Shown here: in pieces, positions 12,408 through 15,062 of the stretch
How positions within the stretch are numbered: position 1 is the stretch's first letter
How the letters are laid out: each line of letters begins with the position of its first letter
Assembly (NCBI GenBank): GCA_016784285.1
Contig: JADHUX010000005.1
Span: forward strand, 1 to 15,062
Direction: 5' to 3'
Length of the DNA: 15,062 nucleotides
Origin: Parcubacteria group bacterium
GTDB lineage: Bacteria > Patescibacteriota > Minisyncoccia > Phycocordibacterales > UBA2163
Notes under the pieces: model-generated
What the model saw: only the letters and a program-made list of their open reading frames with translations
Database searches by the model: none
What the model was told of the DNA's origin: nothing
Program-made: the position numbers and the translations under genes

Positions 12408-12857
12408 ATGAAAGCGTATCTCAAAAATTACAGACAAGCACCTCGTAAAGTTCGCCTTATTGCAGATCTTGTTCGTGGTAAGAAAGTTGATCGTGCTCTT
12501 ACACTTCTTTCTGCTACAGATAAAAAAGCAACACTACCTTTCAGAAAGTTAGTTGAGTCTGCAGTTGCAAATGCAAAAAGTTCTGGTGCTAAGAAAGAAG
12601 ATTTAATAGTAAAAGAGATACAAGTAAACGAAGGTATAGTATTCAAGCGATACAAACCTCGTGCACGTGGTAGAGCATCAGCAATACGTAAAAAGACAAG
12701 TCACATCTCTGTTGTTTTAGGAGAAAAGAAAAACAAAGAAATGAAAGCTAAAGCTGAGACTAAAAAGCCAGTAGCTAAAAAAGCTAAACCAGCTGCAAAA
12801 AAAGTACCCACTTCGACAAGCTCAGGGCAGGCAGCTAAGAAAACAATAAGAAAATAA
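12408..12857 (+). CDS. rplV: 50S ribosomal protein L22 with repeat-bearing C-terminal tail
   Basis: 149 aa; typical L22 is 110-115. The core starts directly at MKAYLKNYRQAPRKVRLIAD and contains RGKKVDRALTLLS and the tunnel-lining hairpin FKRYKPRARGRASAIRKKTS, then SHISVVLGEK. From about residue 112 an extra Lys/Ala-rich tail follows (KAETKKPVAKKAKPAAKKVP) with the in-frame repeat A at 12812-12836 (STSSGQAA), identical to the L4 tail. The L22 C terminus lies near the outer surface around the tunnel exit, close to L23, so the tails of L22, L23 and L4 may be exposed (inference). Starts 5 nt after rpsS, no SD. Confidence 0.95.
   Translation: MKAYLKNYRQAPRKVRLIADLVRGKKVDRALTLLSATDKKATLPFRKLVESAVANAKSSGAKKEDLIVKEIQVNEGIVFKRYKPRARGRASAIRKKTSHISVVLGEKKNKEMKAKAETKKPVAKKAKPAAKKVPTSTSSGQAAKKTIRK
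12812..12836. repeat. In-frame repeat A, copy 2 (rplV tail)
   Basis: 25 nt identical to 10188-10212, same reading frame. The flanks differ (CCCG versus CCCAC), so the identity is limited to the element. Confidence 0.85.
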
Positions 12858-12858
12858 T

Positions 12859-13533
12859 ATGACACATACAGTACACCCATATGCACATAGATTAGGAATA
12901 CTAAGAGACTGGAAGTCTAAGTGGTTTTCTGCTGACCCTAAACGATATCGTGAATTTATAAAATGCGATACTAAGATTAGAGAATTTTTAAATAAAAAGC
13001 TAAGAGGATTTTATGTAAGTTCTGTAGAAATAGAAAGAGGAGAAAAGAAACTAAGAATTATTATAAAAACATCCCGCCCAGGTATGATCATCGGCAGAAG
13101 TGGTGACGGTGCTACAAAACTTAAAAATGAGATCGAGAAAGTTATTGGGAAACTAAAACTATCTGATAAGCAAGATATTAAACTTGATATAGAAGAAGTT
13201 AAAAACCCAGAATCAAACGCTGCAATAGTGGGGCAGATGGTAGCTGAAGCCCTTGAAAAGAGAATGACATTTAGACGTGTACTAAAGCAAACAGTAGAGA
13301 AGATTATGGCTAATCGTGACGTCTTAGGAGTAAGAGTATTAGTTAGTGGGCGTCTAGGAGGTGCTGAGATGGCACGTAAAGAGCAAATAAAGAAAGGGCG
13401 AATCCCGCTTCAGACATTCCGTGCGGACATTGATTTTGCAAGAGAAAAAGCACACCTTCCTTATGGAGTTATTGGTATTAAGGTTTGGATATATAAAGGA
13501 GATAAGTTTGAAGATAAAAAAGTAACAAAATAA
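12859..13533 (+). CDS. rpsC: 30S ribosomal protein S3
   Basis: 224 aa, the usual size. N-terminal VHPYAHRLGILRDWKSKWF, then the KH domain with IIKTSRPGMIIGRSGDGATK (GxxG loop at about IGRSG), and the C-terminal domain with RVLVSGRLGGAEMARKEQIK, RIPLQTFRADIDFA and LPYGVIGIKVWIYKG. S3 forms part of the mRNA entry channel and helicase site. The short C terminus (KFEDKKVTK) has no extra tail. It starts one nt after the rplV stop (TAATATG), a spacing shared with rplW, rpsQ and rplN, which suggests termination-reinitiation coupling in the absence of an SD. Confidence 0.97.
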   Translation: MTHTVHPYAHRLGILRDWKSKWFSADPKRYREFIKCDTKIREFLNKKLRGFYVSSVEIERGEKKLRIIIKTSRPGMIIGRSGDGATKLKNEIEKVIGKLKLSDKQDIKLDIEEVKNPESNAAIVGQMVAEALEKRMTFRRVLKQTVEKIMANRDVLGVRVLVSGRLGGAEMARKEQIKKGRIPLQTFRADIDFAREKAHLPYGVIGIKVWIYKGDKFEDKKVTK

Positions 13534-13535
13534 TT

Positions 13536-13952
13536 ATGTTGTTTCCAAAGAAAGTAAAATACAGAAAATGGCAAACAGGCCGTAAGAATCCAAAGAAGGT
13601 TGGCTCAGCAACTCGTGGTAATTCTCTTGCATTTGGTTCATTTGGACTTAAGTCAATGAAGGCTGTGAGAATACGATCAAATCAGATAGAAGCTGCTAGA
13701 AGAGTGATCTCACGAGCTATGGGAAAGAGTGGACGAATCTGGATACGAGTATTCCCAGACCGACCTTATACCGCTAAAGCAGCAGAGGTAGGTATGGGTA
13801 AAGGTAAAGGCGATCTACAAGGCTATGAGTTCCCGGTACTTCCAGGACACATACTTTTTGAAGTAGACGGTGTAGACGAAGCTATCGCACGTGAAGCACT
13901 TCGTAAAGCTACTGCAAAGCTACCACTGACTGCTAAAGTAATAAGCAGATAG
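13536..13952 (+). CDS. rplP: 50S ribosomal protein L16
   Basis: 138 aa, the usual length. MLFPKKVKYRKWQTGRK, then ATRGNSLAFGSFGLKSMKAV, RVISRAMGKSGRIWIRVFPD and the conserved MGKGKGDLQG loop, ending EALRKATAKLPLTAKVISR. L16 sits near the A site and central protuberance. In E. coli the residue just before MGKGKG is Arg81, which is hydroxylated; here that position is Gly (AEVGMGKGKG), so this modification is not possible at that site. Starts 2 nt after rpsC, SD-less. Confidence 0.97.
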   Translation: MLFPKKVKYRKWQTGRKNPKKVGSATRGNSLAFGSFGLKSMKAVRIRSNQIEAARRVISRAMGKSGRIWIRVFPDRPYTAKAAEVGMGKGKGDLQGYEFPVLPGHILFEVDGVDEAIAREALRKATAKLPLTAKVISR

Positions 13953-13962
13953 TTTAAATATT

Positions 13963-14154
13963 ATGGCAAAGAAAATAGATTTAAAAAATAAGAGTGACAA
14001 AGATTTACAAAAAGAACTTAACGATAAGCGAGAAGGTGTTCGTGCGTTTCGGTTTGGCATTGCAGGAAGTAAGATCCGTAATGTAAAAGAAGGAAGAGAT
14101 ACAAAAAAGCAAATCGCACAGATCTTGACTGAAGCTAATACAAGAAATAAATAA
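13963..14154 (+). CDS. rpmC: 50S ribosomal protein L29
   Basis: 63 aa, a typical two-helix L29. [20 protein letters not shown] is helix 1, followed by a short basic loop ([17 protein letters not shown]) and a second helix ending [13 protein letters not shown]29 lies at the tunnel exit next to L23. The match is weaker than for its neighbours because L29 is poorly conserved, but position between rplP and rpsQ and length support it. Starts 10 nt after rplP, AATATTATG context, no SD. Confidence 0.93.
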   Translation: MAKKIDLKNKSDKDLQKELNDKREGVRAFRFGIAGSKIRNVKEGRDTKKQIAQILTEANTRNK

Positions 14155-14155
14155 T

Positions 14156-14437
14156 ATGAATAAGGAAAATAATCCGCTAGCTGGCGGAAGACAAAAAAAT
14201 ACAGAGACAAAGAAACAAAAGACACTTTCAGGTGTAGTAGTTTCAGACAAGATGACAGATACAGCCGTAGTTGCTGTAGAGCGATATGTAAAACACCCTA
14301 AGTATGGTAAGTTCATAAAGCGACTTAAGAAGTATAAAGCGCATGATAAAGGTAATCAGTCTAAGATTGGAGACAAGGTAAGTATAGAGCAGACACGACC
14401 AATATCTAAAGACAAAACATTTAAGATAATAAATTAA
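14156..14437 (+). CDS. rpsQ: 30S ribosomal protein S17 with N-terminal extension
   Basis: 93 aa; typical S17 is 80-88. The fold begins at about residue 23 with [20 protein letters not shown], then [40 protein letters not shown]. The extra first 20 residues include the in-frame palindrome at 14173-14188 (PLAGG) and a basic stretch [11 protein letters not shown]17 is a primary 16S-binding assembly protein. It starts one nt after rpmC (TAATATG). No ATG closer to the core fits the family start, so the palindrome appears to be translated. Confidence 0.95.
   Translation: MNKENNPLAGGRQKNTETKKQKTLSGVVVSDKMTDTAVVAVERYVKHPKYGKFIKRLKKYKAHDKGNQSKIGDKVSIEQTRPISKDKTFKIIN
14173..14188. repeat. In-frame palindromic repeat B, copy 3 (rpsQ extension)
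   Basis: TCCGCTAGCTGGCGGA, one mismatch pair from a perfect palindrome, in the same reading frame as the rplD and rplW copies. Confidence 0.8.
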
Positions 14438-14438
14438 T

Positions 14439-14810
14439 ATGATTCAGCCACAGACATTAGTAAAAGTAACAGACAACTCCGGAGCAAAGATCGGTAGAGT
14501 GTTCAAGGTGCTAGGAGATTCAAAAAAACGGTATGCTCGTATTGGTGATATTGTGGTGCTTTCTGTACAAACTGCAGAGCCAAGAAAGTTAGTAAAGAAA
14601 AAGGAAGTTTTACGAGCTGTAGTGGTACGTCAAAAACAACCATTTAGAAGAAAAGATGGTTCATACATTTCATTTGACGAAAACTCTGTAGTAATAATAG
14701 ACAAAGAAAAGAAAGAGCCACGAGCAGGACGTGTGTTTGGACCAATACCACGAGAGATCGGTGAGCTTGGATACCAGAAGATAGTGTCACTTGCACCAGA
14801 AGTAGTATAA
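14439..14810 (+). CDS. rplN: 50S ribosomal protein L14
   Basis: 123 aa, the usual length. [20 protein letters not shown] is the typical N terminus, followed by [60 protein letters not shown] and [21 protein letters not shown]14 forms intersubunit bridge contacts and is the RsfS silencing-factor target in many bacteria. No extra tail. It starts one nt after rpsQ (TAATATG) without an SD. Confidence 0.98.
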   Translation: MIQPQTLVKVTDNSGAKIGRVFKVLGDSKKRYARIGDIVVLSVQTAEPRKLVKKKEVLRAVVVRQKQPFRRKDGSYISFDENSVVIIDKEKKEPRAGRVFGPIPREIGELGYQKIVSLAPEVV

Positions 14811-14817
14811 AAATATT

Positions 14818-15033
14818 ATGAAAATCAAGAAAAATGACAAAGTAAAAATAATTGCAGGGAAAGATAAAGGTAAGACTGGAAAGGTTTTGCGCGCACTTCC
14901 TAAGCTAGATCAGATCATAGTAGAGGGTGTAAATGTAAAGAAGCGACATCAAAAACCAACACAAAGTAATCAGAAAGGTCAGATAATAGACAAGGTTATG
15001 CCTGTGCATGTTTCAAATGCTAAGAAAATATAA
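14818..15033 (+). CDS. rplX: 50S ribosomal protein L24, short form
   Basis: 71 aa against about 100-105 in E. coli. The KOW motif [20 protein letters not shown] is complete, then [20 protein letters not shown] and [20 protein letters not shown]. It ends at HVSNAKKI; the C-terminal part found in most bacteria (often with CPxCGK in others) is missing, yet a clean TAA stop is followed 2 nt later by the next start, so this is a naturally short version and not a frameshift. L24 initiates 50S assembly. Starts 7 nt after rplN, AATATTATG, no SD. Confidence 0.95.
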   Translation: MKIKKNDKVKIIAGKDKGKTGKVLRALPKLDQIIVEGVNVKKRHQKPTQSNQKGQIIDKVMPVHVSNAKKI

Positions 15034-15035
15034 AT

Positions 15036-15062
15036 ATGATTCATATAAAAGACAGACAAAAA
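15036..15062 (+). CDS. rplE: Start of next gene, probably ribosomal protein L5 (partial)
   Basis: Nine codons are visible (MIHIKDRQK), starting 2 nt after the rplX stop in the same SD-less context (AAATATG). In the standard order rplX is followed by rplE, and a basic helical N terminus is compatible with L5. The identity rests on position only. Confidence 0.5.

Noticed and set aside
14818..15033. rplX as a truncated pseudogene
   Set aside because: The KOW domain is complete and the stop is followed 2 nt later by the next start in normal operon spacing, so it is a naturally short L24.
1..15062. tRNA, rRNA, insertion sequence, integrase or phage genes
   Set aside because: None could be identified on either strand by eye; the repeats found are short and carry no transposase.

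Overview
The window (about 15 kb, AT-rich, one long co-oriented run from about 1.8 kb onward) looks like a chromosomal segment of a small-genome bacterium, most likely a Patescibacteria/CPR member of the Parcubacteria type. That is an inference from three things: very compact str/S10 ribosomal gene order, ribosomal proteins with Lys/Ala-rich tails and lineage-type insertions (an approximately 13-residue insert in S12), and almost no Shine-Dalgarno (SD) sequences in front of ribosomal genes. No rRNA, tRNA, CRISPR array, transposase or phage gene is visible.

Left part (1-3420): a divergent Fe/Mn superoxide dismutase-like gene (minus strand, cut by the window edge) and a membrane-anchored ComEC-type metallo-beta-lactamase-fold hydrolase share a 24-bp start-to-start gap with back-to-back -10 boxes. 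Next come rpmB (L28, minus strand, overlapping the hydrolase end) and a site-2-protease-like M50 membrane peptidase, divergent from a repeat-rich promoter region. Two small genes of unknown function follow, one cytosolic and helical, one exported, with nearly identical SD leaders.

Right part (3421-15062): rpsL-rpsG-fusA, then tuf-rpsJ, then rplC-rplD-rplW-rplB, then rpsS-rplV-rpsC-rplP-rpmC-rpsQ-rplN-rplX and the first codons of a probable rplE. This is the classic str+S10 order, broken into at least four transcription units by strong hairpin terminators and new promoters. Two of the breaks (after fusA and after rplB) contain the same kind of insert: terminator, cluster of palindromes, a short SD-led single-pass membrane protein gene (67 and 48 aa), hairpin, then the promoter of the next ribosomal unit.

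The most unusual content is repeat structure. (1) Seven palindromes of up to 26 bp have an invariant TTAA centre (mostly GTTAAC) and arms that differ between copies but stay self-complementary; six are intergenic and one lies inside the hydrolase gene. (2) Three other short palindromic/repeat families sit in frame inside the non-core tails of L4, L23, L22 and S17. (3) Several ribosomal promoters are followed, at or near the predicted +1, by a small hairpin and a T-run, ahead of an SD-less start codon. (4) SD use is split: ribosomal, elongation-factor and other conserved genes lack an SD, while the four small unknown genes have strong ones. All promoter and RNA claims are by-eye motif readings.
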